A stretch of DNA of 64,000 nt from an uncultured Clostridium sp. (GCA_947575275.1 CANPMS010000001.1:1-64000), one strand, 5' to 3'. Positions 17,801 to 25,794 are shown, counted from the first letter of the stretch. The notes: generated by a model from the letters alone, not told the origin. A program made the numbers and translations.

Positions 17801-18429
17801 ACAAGAAATCCTCCCAGGCAGACAGTGAGAAGATATAGAAGGTTCGTTATGTTAATGCCCAGGCTTAATGCAAGGTCGTGAAACACCGGCTGCGTGGAGG
17901 GATGGTAGGGTGAGATATAAAACATATCTGCCTGCCCGTGTCCCGGCGCCAGGATATTGATTGCCTCAGCGACGGCACAGCAGAGCACAAAGAAGGGCAG
18001 AATTTTGAAAAAGCCCTTTCTGCTTAAATCAGACCTTCCGGTAAGCCATATAAAGATACTGATAAAAATCAGTATCAGATGCCAGACGTAGCCGTGTATA
18101 GTCAGTGACCAGTGAATATTCCGGAAGCCATCAGGAACCAGGAGTGCGGCAATACCTCCTAAGAGTCCGAAATCCTGCATAAAGGTGAGAAGTATGGTTT
18201 TTGCGGAATCATTTCGGATAAAGGGCAGAATCAGACAAAGATACATGGGCAGGCTGCACATCTGGAAGGGGAAAAACCACCAGTCGTAGCTTTGCCTGTT
18301 TATGACAAAGTATAAAAACAGCTGCTTGTACGCCTCACTTGTAAGAAGCGCAATGCCGCATATAGTGAGGATATGGCTGAAGGTTTTGTCTGACAGGAGA
18401 CGAAGACGAAAAAAAGTTGTTTCATTCAT
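17746..18429 (-). CDS. TIGR02206 family membrane protein (YwaF-like)
   Basis: About 227 residues with six to seven hydrophobic segments and conserved aromatic/polar loops (WWFFPFQMCSLPMYLCL, HGYVWHLILI, SPYHPSTQPVFHDL). I recognise the YwaF/TIGR02206 family, integral membrane proteins with no established function. Start is uncertain: the ATG at 18429 begins the conserved part, while an in-frame ATG at 18465 would add 12 residues; neither has a clear ribosome site. The 3' end overlaps the convergent MATE gene by 55 bases. A divergent promoter for the ThyX-like operon lies upstream. Confidence 0.75.
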   Translation of the reverse strand: MNETTFFRLRLLSDKTFSHILTICGIALLTSEAYKQLFLYFVINRQSYDWWFFPFQMCSLPMYLCLILPFIRNDSAKTILLTFMQDFGLLGGIAALLVPDGFRNIHWSLTIHGYVWHLILIFISIFIWLTGRSDLSRKGFFKILPFFVLCCAVAEAINILAPGHGQADMFYISPYHPSTQPVFHDLALSLGINITNLLYLLTVCLGGFLVHIMLAACRPAILRRITI

Positions 18430-18483
18430 GGGAAGCAGTATAACATAAAGGTGAAAAAAGGGCAAGACACCAATAATATGGAC

Positions 18484-18512
18484 TTGTCACAGAGGACTCT
18501 CTTCGCTATAAT
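18484..18512 (+). promoter_or_regulatory. Sigma-A promoter of the ThyX-like/folA/nfnAB operon
   Basis: TTGTCA (18484-18489), exactly 17 bases, then perfect TATAAT (18507-18512), 44 bases before the first start codon. It is the only strong promoter seen before nfnB ends. Confidence 0.75.
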
Positions 18513-18555
18513 AAAACGAGTGACATGTTCAGAAAGTTTTACAGGAAAGGAAAAA

Positions 18556-19191
18556 ATGATGATAAAATTGGAAAGAACCAGTGTCATGAACCTGGAAAAT
18601 GCAATCCGGGGAGCCAGAAATCCCATGAACAGCTGGGGGAGAATGGACAGCTTTTATGATGAGAACGGTAATTATGTTCTGGGGCCCAACGACCTGGATT
18701 TGGCGAAGCGTCTCAGAAAGGCGGGAAGTGACCACCGCAAATATATCAGGCAGATCATTGTATCTGTTGACATTACAGCGCCGCTTTACTGGTGGAAAGA
18801 ATATGATACCTATAAAGTGTCAACTGTGGCAAATTCCACCAGCACCATGCACAAGATTCATTCAAAGCCTTTTGAGATGGAGGATTTCAGTCATGACCAT
18901 ATGACGGAGGAGACTCTGGAGTTTATGGGGTCAGTGGTGGAGCGTCTGGAGCAGATTCGCTTAAATTATCTGGATACGAAAGATAAAAAACACTGGTACG
19001 ATTTAATCCAGCTGCTGCCTTCCAGCTACAATCAGATGCGGACCTGCGCTCTGAACTATGAAACTTTAATCAACATTTATTATGCGCGGAGGGGACACAA
19101 GCTGGAGGAATGGCACACCTTTTGTGACTGGATAAAAACGCTTCCTTACGGTGAGGAGCTGATTGTGGCAAAGCAGGAGGAAACGGTTTGA
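18556..19191 (+). CDS. ThyX-like conserved protein upstream of folA
   Basis: 211 residues, close to ThyX length. I recall this family from Clostridia and their phages, usually annotated as hypothetical, by its core PLYWWKEYDTYKV followed by STVANSTSTMHK. Its C-terminal third (LLPSSYNQ, ALNYETLINIYYARRGHKL, EEW) follows the pattern of flavin-dependent thymidylate synthase ThyX, where LP, N-R-L and R-H/A-E motifs line the dUMP site. The ThyX signature RHRxxS is not present; the equivalent stretch is EYDTYKVST. So a shared fold is inferred but the same chemistry is not shown. The stop codon overlaps the folA start (TTGA), and a good promoter lies 44 bases upstream. Confidence 0.6.
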   Translation: MMIKLERTSVMNLENAIRGARNPMNSWGRMDSFYDENGNYVLGPNDLDLAKRLRKAGSDHRKYIRQIIVSVDITAPLYWWKEYDTYKVSTVANSTSTMHKIHSKPFEMEDFSHDHMTEETLEFMGSVVERLEQIRLNYLDTKDKKHWYDLIQLLPSSYNQMRTCALNYETLINIYYARRGHKLEEWHTFCDWIKTLPYGEELIVAKQEETV

Positions 19192-19709
19192 AGTTGATTG
19201 TGGCAGTGGATAAGAACTGGGCGATTGGAAATAAGGGAAAACTTCTGGCACATATTCCACAGGATCAGAAACGGTTTCGCGACATGACGCTTGGGAAAGT
19301 GGTTGTTATGGGGAGAAGCACTCTGGAGAGTCTGCCGGGAGCGCAGCCGCTCTATGGGAGAACGAATATCGTACTGAGCAAAAATCCGGCGTATACTGTA
19401 AAGAGGGCTGTGGTTTGCCATAGCATAGAAGAAACGCTTAGGGTTCTGGAACCATATCCGGGGGAAGATATTTACATAATCGGGGGAGAGAGTATTTATC
19501 GGCAATTCCTTCCATTTTGTGACGAAGCTGAGGTAACATGGATTGATTTTTCCTATGAGGCGGATACATGGTTCCCCAATTTAGCTCGGCTTTCCGGCTG
19601 GGAACTGACAGCGGAGAGTGATGAGCAGACCTGTTTTGATTTGTGTTATACTTACCAGACATATAAAAAAATTCGTGAAAGGCAGAAGCAGGAGGATAGA
19701 GATGTATAG
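19188..19709 (+). CDS. folA: Dihydrofolate reductase
   Basis: 173 residues, normal for DHFR, which reduces dihydrofolate to tetrahydrofolate with NADPH in the cytoplasm. Visible are the N-terminal LIVAVDKNWAIGNKGKL with the Met20-loop equivalent, the folate-binding acid in HIPQDQKRF, the NADPH-binding VVVMGRSTLESLP, and IYIIGGESIY. The start is a TTG at 19188 that overlaps the stop of the ThyX-like gene, so translation is probably coupled to it; no internal ATG fits the family start. The last 8 bases overlap nfnA. Placing folA between a ThyX-like gene and an NADPH-forming enzyme is unusual. Confidence 0.95.
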   Translation: MKLIVAVDKNWAIGNKGKLLAHIPQDQKRFRDMTLGKVVVMGRSTLESLPGAQPLYGRTNIVLSKNPAYTVKRAVVCHSIEETLRVLEPYPGEDIYIIGGESIYRQFLPFCDEAEVTWIDFSYEADTWFPNLARLSGWELTAESDEQTCFDLCYTYQTYKKIRERQKQEDRDV

Positions 19710-20586
19710 GATTTTAAGGGCCAAAGAGCTGGCTGATAAGATTTTTTTGATGGATGTGGAGGCGCCCCGGGTGGCAAGAGCCTGTCAGCCGGGAGAATTT
19801 GTGATTGTGAAACTGGATGAGAGGGGAGAGCGGATTCCGCTTACTATCTGTGATTTTGACAGGGAGAAGGGAACCGTGTCCATTGTATTACAGATTGTAG
19901 GGGCATCTACCCAGAGGATGGCTGCCCTCAAGGAGGGGGATGTATTTCAGGATTTTGTAGGTCCCCTGGGATGTCCTTCTGAGTTTGTGAAGGAAGATTT
20001 GGAGGAAGTGAAGAAAAGACGCTACCTTTTTGTTGGAGGAGGCGTGGGAGCGGCCCCGGTTTATCCGCAGGTAAAGTGGATGCGGGAGCACGGAATTGAT
20101 GTTGATGTAATTGTGGGGGCGAAAAATAAGGAACTTTTGATTCTTGAGGACATGATGCGGGCTCAGGCAGGCAACCTTTATGTGACTACTGATGATGGTT
20201 CCTATGTACGTAAGGGTATGGTTACCGATGTGATAAAGGATTTGGTGGAGGTTCAGGGAAAGCGCTATGATGTCTGCGTGGCTATTGGACCGATGATTAT
20301 GATGAAATTTGTGAGCAAACTGACAAAGGAGCTTGGAATTCCCACTATTGTCAGCATGAACCCGATTATGGTAGACGGAACCGGAATGTGCGGCGCCTGT
20401 CGTCTGACCGTAGGCGATGAGGTGAAATTTGCCTGTGTGGATGGGCCGGAGTTTGATGGGCATCTGGTGAACTTTGATGAGGCGATGAAGCGCCAGCAGA
20501 TGTATAAGACCCAGGAGGGCCGTGAGATGCTGAAACTTCAGGAGGGTGACACCCATCATGGCGGCTGTGGTCAGTGCAAAGATTAA
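19702..20586 (+). CDS. nfnA: NADH-dependent reduced ferredoxin:NADP+ oxidoreductase, small subunit
   Basis: 294 residues: an FAD-binding beta-barrel (QPGEFVIVKLDERGERIPLT), an NAD(H)-binding domain with FVGGGVGAAPVYPQ, and a [2Fe-2S] site near the C terminus (CGACRLTVGDEVKFAC). With NfnB it forms the electron-bifurcating NfnAB complex, which couples NADH and reduced ferredoxin oxidation to NADP+ reduction in anaerobes. On its own the sequence also resembles sulfide dehydrogenase or dihydroorotate dehydrogenase electron-transfer subunits; the neighbouring nfnB settles the call. ATG at 19702, AGGAGG-like site upstream inside folA. Confidence 0.9.
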   Translation: MYRILRAKELADKIFLMDVEAPRVARACQPGEFVIVKLDERGERIPLTICDFDREKGTVSIVLQIVGASTQRMAALKEGDVFQDFVGPLGCPSEFVKEDLEEVKKRRYLFVGGGVGAAPVYPQVKWMREHGIDVDVIVGAKNKELLILEDMMRAQAGNLYVTTDDGSYVRKGMVTDVIKDLVEVQGKRYDVCVAIGPMIMMKFVSKLTKELGIPTIVSMNPIMVDGTGMCGACRLTVGDEVKFACVDGPEFDGHLVNFDEAMKRQQMYKTQEGREMLKLQEGDTHHGGCGQCKD

Positions 20587-20636
20587 CATTAACAGTAAAC
20601 TAGATAGAATAGAACAAGGAATTGGAGGATGAGAAC

Positions 20637-22034
20637 ATGGACGTATGGAAGAGAGTTCCTGTGAGAGAGCAAGATGCAAAAGTGCGCGCGGCCAATTTCG
20701 AGGAAGTGTGCTATGGATATACGAAAGAAGAAGCGATGGAGGAGGCGAGCCGGTGCTTGCAGTGTAAGAATCCAAAGTGCATGGGCGGCTGTCCTGTTTC
20801 CATTGATATTCCTGGTTTCCTTAAGGAAGTGGAGGATGGCAATTTTGAGGAGGCTGCTAATATAATCGCAAAGTCTTCTGCCCTTCCTGCAGTCTGCGGG
20901 CGTGTATGCCCGCAGGAAACCCAGTGTGAGGGGCAGTGTATCCGCGGCATCAAGGGAGATCCGGTTTCCATCGGAAAGCTGGAGCGGTTTGTGGCGGACT
21001 GGTCCCGGGAGAATGGTTTTGTTCCAAAGGCAGTGGAGAATAAGAATGGGAAAAGGGTAGCGGTGGTTGGTTCCGGTCCAGCAGGACTTACCTGTGCAGG
21101 CGATCTGGCAAAGCTGGGCTACGAGGTGACGATTTTTGAGGCGCTTCACGAGCCGGGCGGTGTGCTGACTTATGGTATTCCGGAATTTCGTCTGCCTAAG
21201 GACACTGTGGTGCACACGGAAATTGAAAATGTGAAAAAACTGGGTGTGAAGATTGAGACTGATGTGATTATTGGCAAGTCCATCACCATTGATGAGTTGA
21301 TGGATGAGGAGGGATTTGATGCAGTGTTCATCGGTTCTGGGGCAGGGCTTCCTAATTTTATGGGGATTCCCGGTGAGAATGCCAACGGGGTGTTCTCTGC
21401 AAATGAATATCTGACACGGACGAACCTGATGAAGGCGTTTCGTGATGATTATGATACTCCTATTGCTGCCGGCAGAAAGGTAGCGGTCGTGGGCGGTGGA
21501 AATGTGGCAATGGATGCGGCGAGAACAGCGCTGCGCCTGGGAGCGGAGGTACATATTGTTTACCGCAGAGGTGAAGAAGAGCTTCCGGCCCGTGCCGAGG
21601 AGATTCACCATGCCAAGGAGGAGGGGATAATTTTTGATTTGCTGTCTAATCCGGTAGAAATCCTCACTGACGAGAATGATTGGGTGAAAGGGATGGTTGT
21701 GAGAAGGATGGAGCTGGGAGAGCCGGATTCTTCCGGAAGAAGAAGACCTGTGGAGATCCCCGGTTCGGATTATATCATGGATGTGGACACGATTATTATG
21801 TCCCTTGGAACCTCTCCGAATCCTCTGATTTCATCAACCACGGAGGGGCTGGAAATCAATAAGCGCAAATGTATTGTTGCAGAGTATGAGAACGGTCAGA
21901 CTTCAAGACCTGGTGTGTTTGCCGGTGGTGATGCAGTGATTGGCGCAGCCACTGTTATTCTTGCCATGGAAGCAGGAAAGAATGGAGCCAGGGGAATCCA
22001 TGAGTATCTGTCAGGGAAGCGCGGGGAAGCGTAA
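20637..22034 (+). CDS. nfnB: NADH-dependent reduced ferredoxin:NADP+ oxidoreductase, large subunit
   Basis: 465 residues, like the small subunit of glutamate synthase. The N terminus carries two four-cysteine clusters for [4Fe-4S] centres (CLQCKNPKCMGGCPV and CGRVCPQETQCEGQC). Two dinucleotide folds follow: VVGSGPAGLTCAGDL for FAD and VVGGGNVAMDAARTAL for NADP(H). It is the bifurcating-flavin subunit. No glutamate synthase large subunit is nearby, so NfnB is a better call than GltD. Start at 20637 with TTGGAGG eight bases upstream; a TTG at 20622 is rejected. The gene ends in a strong terminator. Confidence 0.9.
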   Translation: MDVWKRVPVREQDAKVRAANFEEVCYGYTKEEAMEEASRCLQCKNPKCMGGCPVSIDIPGFLKEVEDGNFEEAANIIAKSSALPAVCGRVCPQETQCEGQCIRGIKGDPVSIGKLERFVADWSRENGFVPKAVENKNGKRVAVVGSGPAGLTCAGDLAKLGYEVTIFEALHEPGGVLTYGIPEFRLPKDTVVHTEIENVKKLGVKIETDVIIGKSITIDELMDEEGFDAVFIGSGAGLPNFMGIPGENANGVFSANEYLTRTNLMKAFRDDYDTPIAAGRKVAVVGGGNVAMDAARTALRLGAEVHIVYRRGEEELPARAEEIHHAKEEGIIFDLLSNPVEILTDENDWVKGMVVRRMELGEPDSSGRRRPVEIPGSDYIMDVDTIIMSLGTSPNPLISSTTEGLEINKRKCIVAEYENGQTSRPGVFAGGDAVIGAATVILAMEAGKNGARGIHEYLSGKRGEA

Positions 22035-22070
22035 AAACAGAGCATATTCAAAATCAACTGAAGTTTACTA

Positions 22071-22107
22071 CCGGGTGCCGTAGAAAAGTCTGCGGCACCC
22101 GGTTTTT
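22071..22107 (+). terminator. Terminator after nfnB
   Basis: CCGGGTGCCG (22071-22080) pairs perfectly with CGGCACCCGG (22093-22102) and is followed by TTTTT. Confidence 0.85.
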
Positions 22108-22274
22108 ATTTATAGGAAGGAACAGATAGGAAATTTCAAGAAAAATCACTGGACTATTTCCAGATTTTGTGAGAAAATGTACATAAGTATGGTGTGATAT
22201 TTTTAACAATTCGGAGCCTCCTTATTGTTAAAGCGCGTACTTCAGGACATTACATAGTTGAAAGGAGTTTTAAC

Positions 22275-22967
22275 ATGATTTATTCACATGAAGTAGAAGA
22301 AATGTGCACTGTTGCACAGGGCGTGCATCATGGCGCTGCTCCGATCCCGGAAGAGGCAAAGTGGGTACAGGCTAAGGAAGTGAAAGATATTTCCGGTTTT
22401 ACACACGGTATCGGTTGGTGTGCACCGCAGCAGGGAGCTTGTAAACTGACTTTGAACGTGAAAGAGGGTATTATCCAGGAAGCGCTGGTTGAGACTATCG
22501 GCTGTTCTGGCATGACTCACTCTGCAGCTATGGCCGCAGAGATTCTACCCGGTCTTACGGTTATGGAGGCTCTGAATACGGATCTGGTCTGTGACGCAAT
22601 TAATACTGCAATGAGAGAGCTGTTTTTGCAGATTGTTTACGGCAGAAGCCAGAGCGCATTCTCCGAGGACGGACTGGCAGTGGGCGCAGGCTTGGAGGAT
22701 TTGGGCAAAGGTCTTCGCTCTCAGGTGGGCACTATGTATGGAACTTTAAAGAAGGGTCCCCGTTACCTTGAGATGGCTGAGGGCTATGTCACCGGTATTG
22801 CTTTGGATGCAGATAACCAGATTATTGGGTATCAGTTCGTAAGCCTTGGCAAAATGACTGACTTCATCAAGAAGGGCGATGATCCGAACACCGCATGGGA
22901 GAAGGCAAAAGGTCAGTACGGACGTGTTGAAGATGCAGTAAAGATTATTGATCCAAGACAAGAGTAA
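22275..22967 (+). CDS. NifU-like iron-sulfur scaffold partner of GGGtGRT
   Basis: 230 residues. The central part resembles the NifU/IscU N-terminal fold, with cysteines at GWCAPQQGACKL and ETIGCSGMTHSA that could hold a nascent Fe-S cluster. I recognise it as the clostridial iron-sulfur assembly scaffold-like protein that nearly always precedes a GGGtGRT gene. It lacks neighbouring nifS or iscS, so a role in general cluster assembly is not supported by context. ATG at 22275 follows AAAGGAG; an upstream in-frame start is rejected. The GGGtGRT gene starts 73 bases downstream. Confidence 0.75.
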   Translation: MIYSHEVEEMCTVAQGVHHGAAPIPEEAKWVQAKEVKDISGFTHGIGWCAPQQGACKLTLNVKEGIIQEALVETIGCSGMTHSAAMAAEILPGLTVMEALNTDLVCDAINTAMRELFLQIVYGRSQSAFSEDGLAVGAGLEDLGKGLRSQVGTMYGTLKKGPRYLEMAEGYVTGIALDADNQIIGYQFVSLGKMTDFIKKGDDPNTAWEKAKGQYGRVEDAVKIIDPRQE

Positions 22968-22983
22968 AGCGGGAAATTTTGCG

Positions 22984-23007
22984 CTACGCAGACGAAGCGG
23001 AGCGTAG
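22984..23007 (+). repeat. Small intergenic hairpin inside the NifU-like/GGGtGRT pair
   Basis: CTACGC (22984-22989) and GCGTAG (23002-23007) form a 6-bp stem with a 12-base loop just before the GGGtGRT ribosome site. It may adjust the ratio of the two products. Confidence 0.35.
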
Positions 23008-23040
23008 TAAGCGAATTGATTGAAGGAGGAAGTCACTATC

Positions 23041-24051
23041 ATGGCATTATTTGAATCATATGAGAGACGCATCAAACAGATTGATGCAGTATTGAACAGC
23101 TATGGAATTGTTTCGATTGAGGAAGCAGAGAAGATTACCAAGGATGCAGGACTGGATGTTTACAATCAGATTAAAGGCATTCAGCCTATTTGCTTTGAGA
23201 ATGCGTGTTGGGCGTATACCGTAGGTGCTGCGATTGCAATTAAGAAGGGCTGCCGCAAGGCAGCAGATGCAGCAGCAGCAATCGGTGAGGGTTTGCAGGC
23301 ATTCTGTATCCCGGGTTCTGTGGCAGATACCCGTAAGGTTGGTCTGGGCCATGGAAACTTGGGCAGGATGCTTCTTGAGGAGGAGACGGAGTGCTTTGCA
23401 TTTCTGGCAGGTCATGAATCTTTTGCAGCTGCTGAGGGTGCGATTGGTATTGCGGAGAAGGCAAACAAGGTTCGCCAGAAACCGCTGCGCGTTATTTTAA
23501 ATGGTCTTGGAAAAGATGCAGCTCAGATTATTTCCAGAATTAACGGCTTTACATTTGTTGAGACGGAGTATGATCCTTACACCAACGAGGTCAAGGAGAC
23601 TTCCCGCAAGTCCTATTCTGAGGGACTCCGTGCAAAAGTAAATTGTTACGGCGCCAACAGCGTTCCTGAGGGCGTTGCAATCATGTGGAAAGAGAATGTG
23701 GATGTTTCTATCACCGGCAACTCTACGAATCCGACCCGCTTCCAGCATCCGGTAGCAGGTACATATAAGAAAGAGCGTTTGGAGGCGGGAAAAAAATACT
23801 TTTCCGTAGCTTCCGGCGGCGGCACCGGACGTACCCTGCATCCTGATAACATGGCGGCAGGTCCGGCTTCCTACGGCATGACTGATACCTTGGGACGTAT
23901 GCACTCAGATGCTCAGTTTGCAGGCTCTTCCTCTGTTCCTGCTCATGTTGAGATGATGGGTTTGATTGGAGCAGGAAACAACCCGATGGTCGGAATGACA
24001 GTATCAGTTGCCGTTTCCATTGAAGAAGCGGCGCAGGCTGGGAAGTTCTAA
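23041..24051 (+). CDS. GGGtGRT family protein
   Basis: 336 residues. Named after its motif, seen here as GGGTGRTLHPDNMAAGPASY near residue 260. It also has an N-terminal Gly/Ala-rich half and a C-terminal AGNNPMVGMTVSVAVS. No membrane segment or signal peptide. The family occurs in anaerobic bacteria and archaea; its biochemical role is not established. ATG at 23041 with AAGGAGGA upstream. It follows the NifU-like gene in the same direction and is closed by a terminator. Confidence 0.85.
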   Translation: MALFESYERRIKQIDAVLNSYGIVSIEEAEKITKDAGLDVYNQIKGIQPICFENACWAYTVGAAIAIKKGCRKAADAAAAIGEGLQAFCIPGSVADTRKVGLGHGNLGRMLLEEETECFAFLAGHESFAAAEGAIGIAEKANKVRQKPLRVILNGLGKDAAQIISRINGFTFVETEYDPYTNEVKETSRKSYSEGLRAKVNCYGANSVPEGVAIMWKENVDVSITGNSTNPTRFQHPVAGTYKKERLEAGKKYFSVASGGGTGRTLHPDNMAAGPASYGMTDTLGRMHSDAQFAGSSSVPAHVEMMGLIGAGNNPMVGMTVSVAVSIEEAAQAGKF

Positions 24052-24086
24052 TTATACTTTGACAATTCACTGGTTAAAAATACTGG

Positions 24087-24122
24087 AAGTACCGTGGTTT
24101 CAAGGACTGCGGTACTTTTTTA
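24087..24122 (+). terminator. Terminator after GGGtGRT gene
   Basis: AAGTACCG (24087-24094) pairs with CGGTACTT (24110-24117), then TTTTT. Confidence 0.8.
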
Positions 24123-24198
24123 TGTTCAAAAAAGGAAAACGGAAAATTGTTCTGAGCAGTCGTGAAAAGTGGCAAAAATCGGAGAGTAGGACACCGGT

Positions 24199-24231
24199 AG
24201 GTAACAAGTAGGTAACACGGTACAGGTAACA
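24199..24231. repeat. Three direct repeats AGGTAACA beside integrase remnant
   Basis: AGGTAACA occurs at 24199-24206, 24210-24217 and 24224-24231, spaced 11 and 14 bases apart, 45 bases before the 3' end of the integrase remnant. Repeats so placed are typical of integrase arm-binding sites or an old attachment region, but this role is inferred. Confidence 0.5.
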
Positions 24232-24275
24232 GGATTTTGAAGGAAAAAAATATGAAAAAGCCGCAGCCACAAGGG

Positions 24276-24752
24276 TTACGGCATCTTTTCCATTTCCGTC
24301 CTCAGCCATTCAATATCACGCTTTGTATAGGTACTCTCTGTTATGTCCGTGATCTTATGGTCAACAAGGCGCTTTATCACATATTCATCTACCTCGGCCT
24401 TTTTAGCCATAGTGATGAAAGTTGTCCGGGGATCGTATGGGCGGTGATCCTCACGCATACTCAGGGCAGTCATAATTTTTGCGAACCGCCCGGCGTATTT
24501 GTCATAGGTAATAGCCATGCCGCCCTTTACAGCATCCGGGTCGTTAAAGAGATATATGCTGACGAGGCTGATTGCCTGGTCGTAGTTTTTCTGCACAAGG
24601 CTTTTTATACGCGGGTGTATAGGCACGACACGGTTTTTCCCGGCATCGGTTTTCATTCCCCCGGTAATGTATTGCTCGGAAAGGTTGACATCCTCAATCC
24701 TGAGTTTAGCGAGTTCCTGCGGGCGCCATCCCATATAGCATTGGATCAGAAT
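24276..24752 (-). pseudogene. Tyrosine integrase, C-terminal catalytic remnant
   Basis: About 155 residues of the catalytic domain remain: the first arginine in GWRPQELAKL, HRPYDPRTTF with the second arginine, VDHKITDITESTYTKRD with the nucleophilic tyrosine. The N-terminal arm- and core-binding domains are missing; upstream of ILIQCYMGW the frame runs into a stop at ~24753, close to the left end of the IS3-type element. It is most likely what is left of a phage or integrative element after later insertion and deletion. Because all catalytic residues of the fragment are intact, decay is through truncation rather than point mutation. Confidence 0.8.
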
Positions 24753-24902
24753 TCAGTCTACAAAGCGGAAAGAATCAAGGTTTTTTCAGTTTGAAGTATA
24801 GTCAAGTAAGTAGACACAATTTTAAATGTCGTGCTATAATAAAGTTGTAACAGCAGTGGCTAATAAGATATAATCAATCCAGAAAGGGAAGAGGTACTTA
24901 TT

Positions 24903-25199
24903 ATGCCACAGAACTATTCACCTGAATTTAAAAAGAAAGTCATCCGCCTCCGTTTGGAGGAAGGAAGAACGATTCACAGTATCACCACGGAGTATAATAT
25001 CTCCAAAGAGACACTCCGCCGTTGGTGCAATGAATTTAATAAAGAATGCCAAGCCCAAAGCCTTCAGGTTCCTTCATCTGCAAATGAAGCGGAAATTATG
25101 AAAGAAAATCTCCGTTTACGTAAAGAATTAGCAGAAAAAGAAAAGGAGATCCTGTTTCTAAAAAAAGCGGCGGCATTCTTTGCAAAGGAAATCGATTAG
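24903..25199 (+). CDS. IS3-family transposase OrfA
   Basis: 98 residues: helix-turn-helix domain (SPEFKKKVIRLRLEEGRT, ISKETLRRWCNEF) followed by a leucine-zipper-like coiled coil (LRLRKELAEKEKEILFLKK). It would bind IS ends. An A7G slippery run at 25160-25167 matches the programmed -1 frameshift used by IS3 elements to make OrfAB. The ORF itself is intact, though the element as a whole is not. Confidence 0.85.
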   Translation: MPQNYSPEFKKKVIRLRLEEGRTIHSITTEYNISKETLRRWCNEFNKECQAQSLQVPSSANEAEIMKENLRLRKELAEKEKEILFLKKAAAFFAKEID

Positions 25200-25424
25200 A
25201 GGCTTATCGGTTTATTGAACAATATCATAATTATTTCGGCGTGCGCTGGCTGCTCAGGCGTCTTGGCATCTGCCCGAATGCTTATTATAACTACCGGAAA
25301 CACCGGAAGGCGGATTACTATACCCAAAAATCAGAGGTACAATCATAAATCCGGGAGATTTACCATGAACACAGGGGCGTGGATGGATACCGGAGTATGA
25401 CAATTTACCTGGCGCCTAGAGGAT
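25166..25424 (+). pseudogene. IS3-family OrfB fragment with in-frame stop
   Basis: In the -1 frame relative to OrfA the translation reads LEAYRFIEQYHNYFGVRWLL, as in OrfB of this family. A TAA at 25346-25348 interrupts it, after which the same frame resumes with IREIYHEHRGVDGYRSMTIY and stops after ~25 residues. So it carries one nonsense change and is truncated before the DDE catalytic core. It cannot make active transposase. Confidence 0.75.
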
Positions 25425-25527
25425 AGTAATACAGTCAAACGACCATTCATAAATATAGGAATACGGAAATGCAACGGTTCTCTGTTGTGCGTCCAAAAAA
25501 GCCGGGGTATGGACAGGGCAGGCCGCA

Positions 25528-25658
25528 CCCATTTACGGACTGTCCCGTCTCCTAACTGGAATTCTTCGTTTAGACTTTTTATCGTGCGTCCTTCTTCTAA
25601 TATACAGTTGTACGATTTTCTTCTTGAATTCTGGCTCATAAACCTTGGTCTTTGGCAT
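25528..25658 (-). pseudogene. Second IS3-type OrfA remnant, frameshifted
   Basis: From the ATG at 25658 the minus strand reads MPKTKVYEPEFKKKIVQLY, then shifts frame and continues LEEGRTIKSLNEEFQLGDGT and VRKWV. Together they make one helix-turn-helix OrfA N terminus, broken by a single frameshift and cut off afterwards. It points the opposite way to the first IS and marks a second, independent insertion. Confidence 0.7.
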
Positions 25659-25765
25659 ATGTAAACACTTTCCTTTACATTTCTTGAAGTATATCATTTA
25701 TTTCCTATTTGGTGTTACAAATTTATTATACCAGCTCAACAAGGTTTACATGGGACATATCATGA

Positions 25766-25794
25766 TTGACTTTAACAGGAGGTATTGCTATAAT
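25766..25794 (+). promoter_or_regulatory. Sigma-A promoter for third MATE gene
   Basis: TTGACT (25766-25771), 17-base spacer, perfect TATAAT (25789-25794), 45 bases before the start codon. It lies outside the mobile remnants. Confidence 0.7.

Larger units (their letters stand above)
24793..25424 (+). mobile_element. Degenerate IS3-family insertion sequence (partial)
   Basis: An OrfA gene (24903-25199) and a broken OrfB reading frame lie in IS3-family order with a -1 frameshift site between them. The left end is near 24793; the right part, including the catalytic DDE residues of OrfB, has been lost where the sequence changes into an oppositely oriented transposase remnant at ~25425. Boundaries are approximate because terminal repeats could not be matched. 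Confidence 0.65.

Noticed and set aside
20589-21611. 340-codon minus-strand frame over nfnB
   Set aside because: Shadow of a strongly supported gene with both Fe-S and nucleotide-binding motifs; the antisense product has no recognisable feature.
20637-22034. Glutamate synthase small subunit (GltD)
   Set aside because: No large subunit is present and nfnA lies directly upstream, so NfnB is the better call.
24237-24794. 185-codon plus-strand frame over the integrase remnant
   Set aside because: The minus-strand frame carries the conserved integrase Arg, His and Tyr residues; this is its complement.
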